Shown: positions 17,819-24,065 of the stretch, piece by piece | Layout of the letters: each line of letters opens with the position of its first letter | How positions within the stretch are numbered: the stretch's first letter is position 1 | Assembly: GCA_015485035.1 (NCBI GenBank) | Contig: WFUI01000102.1 | Location: 1-28,746 of the forward strand | DNA: 28,746 bases | Direction: 5' to 3' | Source of the DNA: Mariprofundus sp. | GTDB taxonomy: Bacteria; Pseudomonadota; Zetaproteobacteria; Mariprofundales; Mariprofundaceae | Program-made: the position numbers and the translations under genes | Notes under the pieces: generated by a model | What the model saw: the letters and a program-made list of their open reading frames with translations, nothing else | The model's database searches: none | Told to the model about the DNA's origin: nothing

Positions 17819-18649
17819 TCAATCCCCTCCGTTAAGGTCGTGTTTCGATCTTTGGTAATCTACACGCCATGGTCGTTGCTGTTTGGCGAGTACGGCATCC
17901 TGTGTTGGCTTGTCGAGATAGTTGAAGATGAAGCGCAGCACGCCTCTGTCACTGCCGGTTGTACGTTCAAACAGCAGGGCGTTGCCCTTATAATGTTTGA
18001 AGTCACGTTGGTATGTGCGGAAGAAGTTACCGACATGAAATATTTTGAGCCGTGGTTCGACACGCAGGAATGACGGATCTGACAATGTGCGTCTCACCTG
18101 CTGTTCAAGCTGTTTGGACAAGTGCTTTGCAGTGTACGCGGTGGCAGCCAGCGGCGCAGAAGCTTTCGATCCTTCGCAGATAGCAAACAGGATGCGCAGA
18201 TCCTTGTCGGGTGCAATGCTGGTATCACGTCCCAGTACGGTAGAAAATACAGCAACACTCGATTCAGTGCCACGAAGAATCTTGTCGCGGATGTCTTCAA
18301 TTTCTATTTGCTGCCCTGCAATCATCCATTGTTTGTCATGCAGATCATAGACCTTCGGATAGGCATCGAGGATGCGGGCCACCACCAAAGCATTGTGAGC
18401 ATTGATCCAGAACGATTCTTTCTGGGCAGGGGTCCAGCTGTTGATCTCCCGGTGTGTGACAGCCTGCATTTCGTGAAGATATCGGTCCAGTCGTGCATGG
18501 TTTCGCTGCCAGGCACCATAGTGGATATAGCCGTCTTCATTAAATTGTTTCAGATCCTTGTTCCACAATTTATAGCTGTGATCAAAGGCGGTGGCTGCTC
18601 CTGGCAGTGCTATTGCCGCAATCACCAGGAGAAACAATGTTTTTTTCAT
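17819..18649 (-). CDS. Secreted DUF547 protein
   Basis: A 276-residue protein with a clean signal peptide: MKK, hydrophobic core TLFLLVIAAIALPG, and likely cleavage after AATA, before FDHSY. The mature part carries the DUF547 hallmark FWINAHNALVV, where the Asn-Ala-His-Asn centre is conserved, plus NFFRTYQRDF and LRFIFNYLDK. The biochemical role of DUF547 is not established. The start is chosen by the signal peptide and by GGAGG six bases upstream. A TATAAT box in a palindrome lies just upstream. An open frame extending to 18724 runs through this promoter and is rejected. The gene is divergent from mpl. Confidence 0.88.
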   Translation of the reverse strand: MKKTLFLLVIAAIALPGAATAFDHSYKLWNKDLKQFNEDGYIHYGAWQRNHARLDRYLHEMQAVTHREINSWTPAQKESFWINAHNALVVARILDAYPKVYDLHDKQWMIAGQQIEIEDIRDKILRGTESSVAVFSTVLGRDTSIAPDKDLRILFAICEGSKASAPLAATAYTAKHLSKQLEQQVRRTLSDPSFLRVEPRLKIFHVGNFFRTYQRDFKHYKGNALLFERTTGSDRGVLRFIFNYLDKPTQDAVLAKQQRPWRVDYQRSKHDLNGGD

Positions 18650-18676
18650 GGTTGGCCTCCAGTAAAGATCAACTAC

Positions 18677-18712
18677 TGGGCTATTATAGCCCATACAGGC
18701 GAAAAAATCAGT
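18677..18712 (-). promoter_or_regulatory. Promoter of the DUF547 gene with -10 inside a palindrome
   Basis: The minus strand reads TGGGCTATAATAGCCCA at 18677-18693: a seven-base inverted repeat around TTA that contains a perfect TATAAT (18683-18688). The -35 region is weak (CTGATT with 17-base spacing), which is common for activated or repressed promoters. The predicted start lies about 25 bases before the ATG at 18649. Confidence 0.6.
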
Positions 18713-18796
18713 CGAACGCACCAACTTTCAGCGGCTCATGTTTAAAATGATTCAAGAATAACTTTGTCTCCAGGCTTCTTTGTGGTTCACTACGGC

Positions 18797-20230
18797 ATGG
18801 GGAAACATATACATATTCTTGGTGTTTGTGGTACCGCTATGGCGGCTATTGCTGCATTGGCTAAATCTCAGGGCTGGACTGTGACCGGTTCCGATACCGG
18901 GGTGTATCCGCCGATGTCTGATTATCTGACTGATCTTGGTATCGCTATTGCGCCATTTGATGTGGCTAATCTGGAATCGCCTCCCGATCTTTGCATTATT
19001 GGCAATGCGTTGTCCCGCGGCAATGTTGAGGTTGAAGCAATACTGGATCGGGGGCTGACTTACTGTTCCGGACCACAGTTCGTCGGTGACCATATTTTGC
19101 CGAATCGTCATGCTATAGTGGTAGCCGGCACGCATGGCAAGACGACCACGTCATCGTTGCTGGCATATGTGCTGGACGTAGCAGGGACTGCCCCCGGATT
19201 TCTGATTGGCGGTGTACCGGAGGATTTTGGCGGTGGCGCCAGGCTGGGTACGGGTCATGCGTTTGTGCTGGAAGGCGATGAATATGACACTGCATTTTTC
19301 GATAAACGCAGCAAATTCCTGCATTACCATGCCCGCACACTAATTCTGAATAATCTGGAATATGATCACGCCGACATTTTTCCTGACCTGGAAGCAATCA
19401 AAAGCCAGTTTCACCATCTGGTTCGAACTGTGCCGGCCAGTGGCACGATTATCGCCAATGCCGATGAACCACACGTTTCCGATGTACTGAACAGAGGATG
19501 CTGGACACCGGTTATTACGTTTTCCCGTTATGGAAATGAACAGGCTGAATGGCAGTGGGAAACGGTGGCTGAAGACGGTTCGGCATTTCGTTTATACAGG
19601 TACAATGAAGTGGTCATTGAAGTCGAATGGGGTATGATCGGTGTGCATAATGTGGCGAATGCCTGTGCCGTGGCGGCGGCAGCAACAGCACTCGCTGTGG
19701 ATATAGGCACCATTGCCAATGCCTTTACAACATTCTCCGGCATTCGTCGTCGTATGACACTGGTGGGAGAGGCGGTCGGTATCAAGGTGTTTGATGACTT
19801 TGCCCATCACCCGACCGCGATTCAGGGCATGGTTTCCGCTGCCAAAGCTGCCATGCGCAGGCATGGTAGTGATGGGAAATTATGGGTTATTGTCGAACCG
19901 CGCTCCAACACAATGCGTACACGTATTCATCAGGAACAACTCCCCGGTTGTTTTGATAGCGCTGACGAGATCGTGTTTTTACCACCCTCATGTCGCAATT
20001 TACAACCCGGGCAGGTGCTTGATGTCGGTGCTGTTTGTGCGGCAATCAACAATAAGGGCATGGGCGGGCGCGCGCATTTAATGGCAGATACCAGTGCCAT
20101 TATTGCCTATATCTGTCAACATGGCAGGGCTGGCGATGAGGTATTGATCCTTTCCAACGGCGATTTTGATGGTATTCATCAGGGTTTACTGGATGCATTG
20201 CTGCTGGTGGATGGAAGTAATTCCCCATAA
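18797..20230 (+). CDS. mpl: Mpl, UDP-MurNAc:L-Ala-gamma-D-Glu-meso-DAP ligase (murein recycling)
   Basis: Mpl re-attaches the tripeptide recovered from old peptidoglycan to UDP-MurNAc. The protein is 477 residues from the ATG at 18797 and opens MGKHIHILGVCGTAMAAIA. It has the P-loop AGTHGKTTT at 110-118 and the Mpl-specific EGDEYDTAFFDKRSKF at 159-174, which separates it from MurC, plus FDDFAHHPTAI and VEPRSNTMR near the C-terminus. An open frame starts at a TTG (18764), 11 codons upstream; neither start has a strong ribosome binding site, so the N-terminus is uncertain. It implies that peptidoglycan contains meso-diaminopimelate. Confidence 0.94.
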   Translation: MGKHIHILGVCGTAMAAIAALAKSQGWTVTGSDTGVYPPMSDYLTDLGIAIAPFDVANLESPPDLCIIGNALSRGNVEVEAILDRGLTYCSGPQFVGDHILPNRHAIVVAGTHGKTTTSSLLAYVLDVAGTAPGFLIGGVPEDFGGGARLGTGHAFVLEGDEYDTAFFDKRSKFLHYHARTLILNNLEYDHADIFPDLEAIKSQFHHLVRTVPASGTIIANADEPHVSDVLNRGCWTPVITFSRYGNEQAEWQWETVAEDGSAFRLYRYNEVVIEVEWGMIGVHNVANACAVAAAATALAVDIGTIANAFTTFSGIRRRMTLVGEAVGIKVFDDFAHHPTAIQGMVSAAKAAMRRHGSDGKLWVIVEPRSNTMRTRIHQEQLPGCFDSADEIVFLPPSCRNLQPGQVLDVGAVCAAINNKGMGGRAHLMADTSAIIAYICQHGRAGDEVLILSNGDFDGIHQGLLDALLLVDGSNSP

Positions 20231-20254
20231 CGTGTCATCGGCATGGGGCTTTCT
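20223..20254 (+). terminator. Possible terminator at the mpl end
   Basis: CCCCAT (20223-20228) pairs with ATGGGG (20243-20248) and CTTTCT follows. The stem overlaps the stop codon and the T-run is broken, so support is modest. Confidence 0.35.
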
Positions 20255-20464
20255 ACTTAAGCTGTCGTGTTATAGAGCAATAACAGCATGCATGTTAAGG
20301 CGTTTTTGAATAAGTACATCTGCACCGATTTAGCACGCGAGTGAAACAACTGATTTCTTTGCTTGTACGATCAAACGCATAAGTGTTTTTTGTATATCTG
20401 ATTTAATATTGCTAGCATGCCGACGCTTTTGTTTTTCCATACATACGGATACGGGGAGAGGGAT

Positions 20465-21412
20465 ATGCCAGACACATTGAATAATATTGCCAGACAGGGC
20501 GAAAACGGGGCTGCCATGATGCCGGTTATCCAGGGGGTCGGCCGTGCAGCCATTGAGATTGCTGCAGTGCTGCGTGGCGCGGTTTTTCGCGGTGCACTGG
20601 GTGGTGCCGGTAGTGAAAACGTACAGGGCGAACAGCAGCAAATGCTGGATGTGCTATCCGATGAAATCTTTCTGGAAGAAATGCGTTCAACCGGCTTTAT
20701 TTGTGCAGTTGGTTCCGAAGAGCAGGAAGAATTGCTGGTCATTGATGAATATTCACATGCCGATTATCTGGTGCTTGTAGATCCTCTCGATGGTTCCTCC
20801 AACCTCGATGTTGATGGCCCGGTTGGCACCATTTTCTCGATTGTTAAACGTAAAACAGCGAATTCCGAGCGTCCGCATGTGTCTGATACATTGCAGTCAG
20901 GCCGCGAAGTAATTGCTGCCGGTTATGTGCTTTATGGACCATCATTGATGTTGGTGTGTTCTGTTGGTGCCGGCGTGAACGGTTATACTTTTAATCCTGC
21001 TAATGCCCGTTTTGAATTAAGTCACCCGGAGATGCGAATCCCTGAAACCGGCGGTTACTATTCCGTGAATGAGTCCAACAAGGAAAAATGGGCGGATGGA
21101 ATAGGTGGCAAGCTTGATCGGATGAAAGCTGAAACCGGCCTCGGTATGCGTTATGTCGGTGCCATGGTTGCTGATATGCATCGCACTATTTTGAAGGGTG
21201 GTGTTTTTCTGTATCCGGCTGATGACAAAAATACGACGGGTAAGCTGCGTTTGTTGTATGAAGCTATTCCGATGGGGTTTGTGATGGAACAGGCTGGAGG
21301 GAAGGCCATGAGTAGCGGTATCGAAGTGCTGGATATCGAGCCTGAAGCTTTACATCAGCGTGTGCCCGTGTATCTCGGCTCTGAAACCAACGTTGACGCG
21401 TTGCTGGGCTAA
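20465..21412 (+). CDS. fbp: Fructose-1,6-bisphosphatase, class I
   Basis: This enzyme hydrolyses fructose-1,6-bisphosphate in gluconeogenesis and, in autotrophs, in the Calvin cycle. It has 315 residues. Metal-binding motifs GSEEQEE at about 83-89 and [11 protein letters not shown] at about 105-115 are intact, and the sugar-phosphate region [14 protein letters not shown] and the late [20 protein letters not shown] are clear. ATG 20465 is chosen because GGGGAGAGGG ends just upstream; the frame is open from 20417 but that start has no ribosome binding site. The udg gene begins three bases after the stop, so both are likely on one mRNA. Confidence 0.95.
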   Translation: MPDTLNNIARQGENGAAMMPVIQGVGRAAIEIAAVLRGAVFRGALGGAGSENVQGEQQQMLDVLSDEIFLEEMRSTGFICAVGSEEQEELLVIDEYSHADYLVLVDPLDGSSNLDVDGPVGTIFSIVKRKTANSERPHVSDTLQSGREVIAAGYVLYGPSLMLVCSVGAGVNGYTFNPANARFELSHPEMRIPETGGYYSVNESNKEKWADGIGGKLDRMKAETGLGMRYVGAMVADMHRTILKGGVFLYPADDKNTTGKLRLLYEAIPMGFVMEQAGGKAMSSGIEVLDIEPEALHQRVPVYLGSETNVDALLG

Positions 21413-21415
21413 TCG

Positions 21416-22129
21416 TTGCCAGAAAGCACAGGCTTTCTCGAAGTATATTTAAGGGAAATCGGCGTACAAACGCCGGTTTCCCTTTTTGCTTCCAGAGCGG
21501 AGCAATCCGCCGAAATGTGGGGCCAGCAGCCTGTCCAGGACACTGAAATCATCGGTACAGATGCTGCTCCCCTGTCATTGAAAACGCTGGATGAATTATC
21601 GCAGGAGGCATCCACATGCCGCCTTTGCTCACTGGCGAATACACGTAAAACAGTTGTATTCGGTGTGGGGAATCCGGATGCCGATCTGGTTTTCATTGGT
21701 GAAGCTCCGGGGCGTGACGAGGATATCAAGGGTGAACCTTTTGTCGGTCGGGCAGGGCAACTGCTGGATCGCATGTTGCGTGCCATTGAACTTGATCGCG
21801 AAGAAATTTATATCATGAATACTATTAAATGTCGGCCGCCCAATAACCGGGACCCAAAGCCGGATGAAGTGCAATCCTGTAACCTCTGGTTTGAGCAGCA
21901 ATTGAATATATTACAGCCAAAAATGATTTGCCTGCTGGGCAGAGTGGCGGCGCAGACGGTGTTGGAAACCGATGCCACCCTGGGTTCATTGCGTGGCCGC
22001 TGGCATGATTACCATGGGATACCTGTCCGGGTAACCTATCATCCGGCGTATTTGTTGCGTTCGCCACAGCAGAAGCAGAAAAGCTGGCAGGATTTGATGG
22101 TGCTGTCTCACAGGTTACGTTCCGGCTAA
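21416..22129 (+). CDS. Uracil-DNA glycosylase, type 4 (4Fe-4S)
   Basis: This base-excision repair enzyme removes uracil from DNA. The 237-residue protein has four cysteines suited to an iron-sulfur cluster: C68 and C71 (TCRLCSLA), C139 ([17 protein letters not shown]) and C155. The active-site motif GEAPGRDED is at about 95-103, [10 protein letters not shown] follows, and HPAYLLR is the late motif. This is the type 4 family, not the Ung family. The start is inferred to be TTG 21416, because the residues [12 protein letters not shown] match the usual N-terminal helix and the first in-frame ATG (21515) would delete it. The start lies three bases after fbp, so translation is probably coupled. 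Confidence 0.92.
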   Translation: MPESTGFLEVYLREIGVQTPVSLFASRAEQSAEMWGQQPVQDTEIIGTDAAPLSLKTLDELSQEASTCRLCSLANTRKTVVFGVGNPDADLVFIGEAPGRDEDIKGEPFVGRAGQLLDRMLRAIELDREEIYIMNTIKCRPPNNRDPKPDEVQSCNLWFEQQLNILQPKMICLLGRVAAQTVLETDATLGSLRGRWHDYHGIPVRVTYHPAYLLRSPQQKQKSWQDLMVLSHRLRSG

Positions 22130-22143
22130 TTGTTGATGCAGGC

Positions 22144-22215
22144 CTAGATTAGCGTGAGGCCAATGTAAAAACCTGCAAGTGTAACTACTGACATAGCGAT
22201 ATCGTATTCAATCAT
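22144..22215 (-). CDS. Micro-ORF A: 23-residue hydrophobic membrane peptide
   Basis: Not recognised. The peptide starts MIEYDIAMSVV and ends GFYIGLTLI, with residues about 5-23 forming one hydrophobic segment and an acidic N-terminal tip. The ribosome binding site GGAGGAGGG lies three bases before the ATG. It is divergent from micro-ORF B, and a CRP-like box is centred 67 bases upstream of its start. Its size and hydrophobicity also fit a type I toxin or a small subunit of a membrane complex, but nothing in the sequence decides. I treat it as real because of the ribosome binding site and the regulatory context; conservation has not been tested. Confidence 0.5.
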   Translation of the reverse strand: MIEYDIAMSVVTLAGFYIGLTLI

Positions 22216-22265
22216 AATCCCTCCTCCGGAATGTTGTTGGAATCGGGAGTATGAAGCAGGACACG

Positions 22266-22289
22266 GTGATCTGATGTGTCAGATATCAC
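22266..22289. promoter_or_regulatory. Inverted repeat in the micro-ORF A leader region
   Basis: GTGAT-CTGA and TCAG-AT-ATCAC form a nine-base-pair hairpin with a two-base bulge and a TGTG loop. It overlaps the CRP-like box at 22275-22290, so protein binding and RNA folding could compete. Confidence 0.4.
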
Positions 22290-22290
22290 A
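22275..22290. promoter_or_regulatory. CRP-like box 1 (upstream of micro-ORF A)
   Basis: TGTGTCAGATATCACA matches TGTGA-N6-TCACA at 9 of 10 fixed positions. The centre is 67 bases from the micro-ORF A start codon. A CRP/FNR-family regulator is inferred; its identity is unknown. Confidence 0.5.
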
Positions 22291-22299
22291 AAGGTTTGT

Positions 22300-22334
22300 C
22301 ATGACTGATCATGCCCTGACTTACAGTCTGTAAG
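22300..22334. repeat. Two palindromes in the A-B divergent region
   Basis: CATGA-CTGA-TCATG spans 22300-22313, and CTTACAG-T-CTGTAAG is a perfect 15-base palindrome at 22320-22334, between CRP-like boxes 1 and 2. The second has the shape of an operator for a dimeric repressor. Confidence 0.5.
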
Positions 22335-22377
22335 CGCAGGCGGAAAATAATTTCAGGTATTCTTCTCCACACGGATT

Positions 22378-22393
22378 TGTAATGTATCTCACA
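22378..22393. promoter_or_regulatory. CRP-like box 2 (upstream of micro-ORF B)
   Basis: TGTAATGTATCTCACA matches TGTGA-N6-TCACA at 9 of 10 fixed positions. The centre is 64 bases from the micro-ORF B start. I see no strong -10 behind it; TAGTGT at 22414-22419 is the best word. Confidence 0.5.
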
Positions 22394-22419
22394 TTATTCG
22401 GTGCGGCGGGGAGTAGTGT

Positions 22420-22443
22420 TTGGTTCTGATCTGAACCAAGGAG
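22420..22443 (+). promoter_or_regulatory. Hairpin that abuts the Shine-Dalgarno of micro-ORF B
   Basis: TTGGTTC (22420-22426) pairs with GAACCAA (22433-22439). The right arm includes the first two bases of the Shine-Dalgarno AAGGAG at 22438-22443, six bases before the ATG at 22450. Folding could reduce ribosome access. Confidence 0.5.
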
Positions 22444-22449
22444 ATTGAT

Positions 22450-22566
22450 ATGGCCAGTTTACGTAAGCAAGCAGGACGACTGAAGCAGGAGAGCGATAAT
22501 ATTGTAACCTTAGTTATGGTGACAGCTGTTGTAGGAACTCTGGGTCTTGTGGCTTCCATTTTTTAA
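22450..22566 (+). CDS. Micro-ORF B: 38-residue tail-anchored-like membrane peptide
   Basis: Not recognised. A basic amphipathic N-terminus (MASLRKQAGRLKQESDN, residues 1-17) is followed by one hydrophobic segment, residues 18-38 (IVTLVMVTAVVGTLGLVASI), that runs to the last residue. The layout is that of a C-tail-anchored peptide, N-terminus in the cytoplasm. AAGGAG lies six bases before the ATG and helps fix the start. CRP-like box 2 and the hairpin at 22420-22439 lie upstream. It is not a fragment of a longer frame, because the stop follows directly on the hydrophobic segment. A role as a small subunit or regulator of an inner-membrane complex is only an inference. Confidence 0.6.
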   Translation: MASLRKQAGRLKQESDNIVTLVMVTAVVGTLGLVASIF

Positions 22567-22628
22567 GCCATTTAGGAAATCACCTTTCTTTTTGAAAATC
22601 ATTCATGCAATGCGAAAAGAAAATAATT

Positions 22629-22644
22629 AGTGATCCAGGTCACA
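22629..22644. promoter_or_regulatory. CRP-like box 3 (upstream of micro-ORF C)
   Basis: AGTGATCCAGGTCACA matches TGTGA-N6-TCACA at 9 of 10 fixed positions, and the flanking ATTT on the right also resembles the CRP consensus. It is centred 74 bases before the micro-ORF C start. This is the most convincing of the three boxes. Confidence 0.6.
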
Positions 22645-22652
22645 TTTTGTTG

Positions 22653-22683
22653 TTGGGACGGGCGATAGAAACCAAGCTATATT
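22653..22683 (+). promoter_or_regulatory. Candidate promoter of micro-ORF C
   Basis: TATATT (22678-22683) is a good -10 box. The only -35-like word is TTGGGA at 22653-22658 with a long 19-base spacer, which fits a promoter needing an activator; box 3 lies directly upstream. Confidence 0.4.
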
Positions 22684-22710
22684 AACCACATGCTTGTAAG
22701 GAGTAATACT

Positions 22711-22818
22711 ATGCGAACTGGTGATGTTGCGATGGAACGCCGAGGCATGGACAAAAAGTCCATTGCTGCAATTATTATTCTGATTGGTGTTGCGCTGATA
22801 GCTACTGCCTATTTATAA
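22711..22818 (+). CDS. Micro-ORF C: 35-residue tail-anchored-like membrane peptide
   Basis: Not recognised. The N-terminal half (MRTGDVAMERRGMDKK, residues 1-16) is charged. Residues 17-35 (SIAAIIILIGVALIATAYL) form one hydrophobic segment that ends at the C-terminus, as in micro-ORF B. AAGGAG lies eight bases before the ATG. Box 3 and a -10 box are upstream and an intrinsic terminator is 18 bases downstream, so this is a complete one-gene transcription unit, the best evidence that the small genes here are real. No catalytic residues or cysteines are present. It could be a small membrane-complex subunit or a stress peptide. Confidence 0.65.
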   Translation: MRTGDVAMERRGMDKKSIAAIIILIGVALIATAYL

Positions 22819-22835
22819 CGCCATGTCATGAGCTT

Positions 22836-22873
22836 CCGGCCTGAAAGCGTTGATGTTTTCGGGGCGGATTTTT
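22836..22873 (+). terminator. Intrinsic terminator after micro-ORF C
   Basis: CCGGCCTGAAA (22836-22846) pairs with TTTCGGGGCGG (22857-22867), with one G-G mismatch and one wobble. An A and five T residues follow. It closes the micro-ORF C unit and separates it from micro-ORF D. Confidence 0.65.
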
Positions 22874-22882
22874 CGTGTCTTC

Positions 22883-22913
22883 TTCAACCATTCTCCAAAA
22901 TTTGTGCTATAAT
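22883..22913 (+). promoter_or_regulatory. Promoter of micro-ORF D
   Basis: A perfect TATAAT at 22908-22913 in the context GCTATAATAG. The -35 is weak (TTCAAC at 22883-22888, 19-base spacing). The start would lie about 28 bases before the ATG at 22949. No CRP-like box precedes it. Confidence 0.55.
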
Positions 22914-22948
22914 AGTAGCCAGATTAGCCATTTTTTAGGAGAGGAACA

Positions 22949-23044
22949 ATGAACAAACCGTGGTTTCAAAATATTACGATTCTTGTCGGCGCTGTGTGGG
23001 TTATCCTGTCGTTGATAGTAATTGAACTATTGTTGTCCCAGTGA
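22949..23044 (+). CDS. Micro-ORF D: 31-residue membrane peptide
   Basis: Not recognised. A short polar start (MNKPWFQN) is followed by one long hydrophobic segment at about 9-29 (ITILVGAVWVILSLIVIELL), with a glutamate near its C-terminal end and a short LSQ tail. AGGAGAGGAA lies just upstream and a perfect TATAAT precedes it. The Trp and Glu in the segment resemble single-helix subunits of respiratory complexes, but I cannot assign one. It differs from B and C in having almost no N-terminal domain. Confidence 0.6.
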   Translation: MNKPWFQNITILVGAVWVILSLIVIELLLSQ

Positions 23045-23132
23045 GTTAACCGATCTAAAAAGCTGAATTCGATACGGAGGATGGCAGATCTGCCCTCTGA
23101 GGTGTCCACTTAATATCCTGATTGTTCAAAAA

Positions 23133-23208
23133 TGGAGCCGATGTCCGGAATCGAACCGGAGACCTTCTCATTACGAGTGAGATGCTCTACCAACTGAGCT
23201 ACATCGGC
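23133..23208 (-). tRNA. tRNA-Thr (anticodon CGT)
   Basis: The minus strand folds as a 76-nt tRNA with acceptor GCCGATG/CATCGGC, a T discriminator and encoded CCA, D-arm AGCTCAGTTGGTAGAGC, anticodon arm TCTCA-CTCGTAA-TGAGA (anticodon CGT, reading ACG) and T-arm CCGGTTCGATTCCGG. All expected invariant bases are present. Confidence 0.97.
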
Positions 23209-23265
23209 CTATGGATATCGCGCAAGGCGGCGCATTGTAGCAGTGCTTTGCAGGATTGGAATATA

Positions 23266-23988
23266 TCAGTTTTCACTTATCGACTGGATCGCTGCCAGCA
23301 GGGCGGGAGCTGCGGTTTCGGTACGCATGATGCGAGGGCCGAAGCAGAGCGGCTGAAATCCGTTTTGTGTTAATCTGTTGATGTCGCTTGTGCTCCAGCC
23401 ACCTTCAGGGCCGATGGCAAGTGTGATATCTGTTGCCGCGGTTATATCTTTCCGTTGCTGTTGCCAGCTCAGCTGTGTTTCCGGATGTAAAAAGAAGCAC
23501 AGGCCATGTTGACCAATATCGGCCAGACGGTTGCGCCAGTATACTTCAGGGACTGCCGTGCGGCCGCTTTGTTCGGTGGCTTCAATGATAATTTTTTGCC
23601 AGCGTTGAATCCGTTTGGCCAATTTTGTACCGTCCAGTTTTAGTGAGCTGCGTTCGCTTCTGACGATTTGGAAGCTGGCCGCGCCCAGCTCTGTGGCCTT
23701 TTGCAGTACTGTTTCAACTTTTTCGCTGCGGCACGCCGCCTGTACAATATGTACCCGGCATGGCATTTCCCGATGGATATTCGAAAATGATTCAATCAGG
23801 CAGGTTGAGTGTTGGCGAGCCAGTTGTTCTATTCTGCAATGGAATTCACCCCCCTTCCCATTGAATAGTACGATCGGATCCCCTGCATCAAGGCGCATGA
23901 CATTGCGCAGGTAATGGGCTTGATCCTGCGGAAGCGGAATTCGGGTTCCGGATATAAGTTCCTGATTCAGGTAGAGACGACATAACAT
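23266..23988 (-). CDS. rsmE: RsmE, 16S rRNA m3U1498 methyltransferase
   Basis: RsmE methylates U1498 of 16S rRNA using S-adenosylmethionine. The 240-residue protein has the N-terminal PUA-like part (LPQDQAHYLRNVMRL), VQAACRSEKVETVLQKATEL, and the SPOUT knot motifs LAIGPEGGW and FGPRIMRTETAAPALL near the C-terminus, which define the family. The start ATG at 23988 follows the family N-terminus (MLCRLYLNQELISG). No Shine-Dalgarno is visible; instead a C7 tract (23990-23996) abuts the start. An open frame runs further upstream to 24090 but would pass the ubiC start region and is not favoured. Confidence 0.93.
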   Translation of the reverse strand: MLCRLYLNQELISGTRIPLPQDQAHYLRNVMRLDAGDPIVLFNGKGGEFHCRIEQLARQHSTCLIESFSNIHREMPCRVHIVQAACRSEKVETVLQKATELGAASFQIVRSERSSLKLDGTKLAKRIQRWQKIIIEATEQSGRTAVPEVYWRNRLADIGQHGLCFFLHPETQLSWQQQRKDITAATDITLAIGPEGGWSTSDINRLTQNGFQPLCFGPRIMRTETAAPALLAAIQSISEN

Positions 23989-24065
23989 AGGGGGGGAGAT
24001 TCGACTTGAATTGGCGGATAGTTGCAAGCTCTTGACCCTTGGTTTCGATAGCCCATGATGCGCGC

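Noticed and set aside
23069..23105. Ten-codon frame (MADLPSEVST) after micro-ORF D and the GGCAGATCTGCC palindrome in it
   Set aside because: The GGAGG touches the ATG with no spacing, so translation is unlikely; the palindrome has no T-run on either strand and may only be a weak stem.
23122..23373. 83-codon frame with the phrase RNRTGDLLITSEMLYQLSYIG
   Set aside because: It is the antisense translation of tRNA-Thr followed by the antisense of rsmE; such phrases are a well-known artefact.
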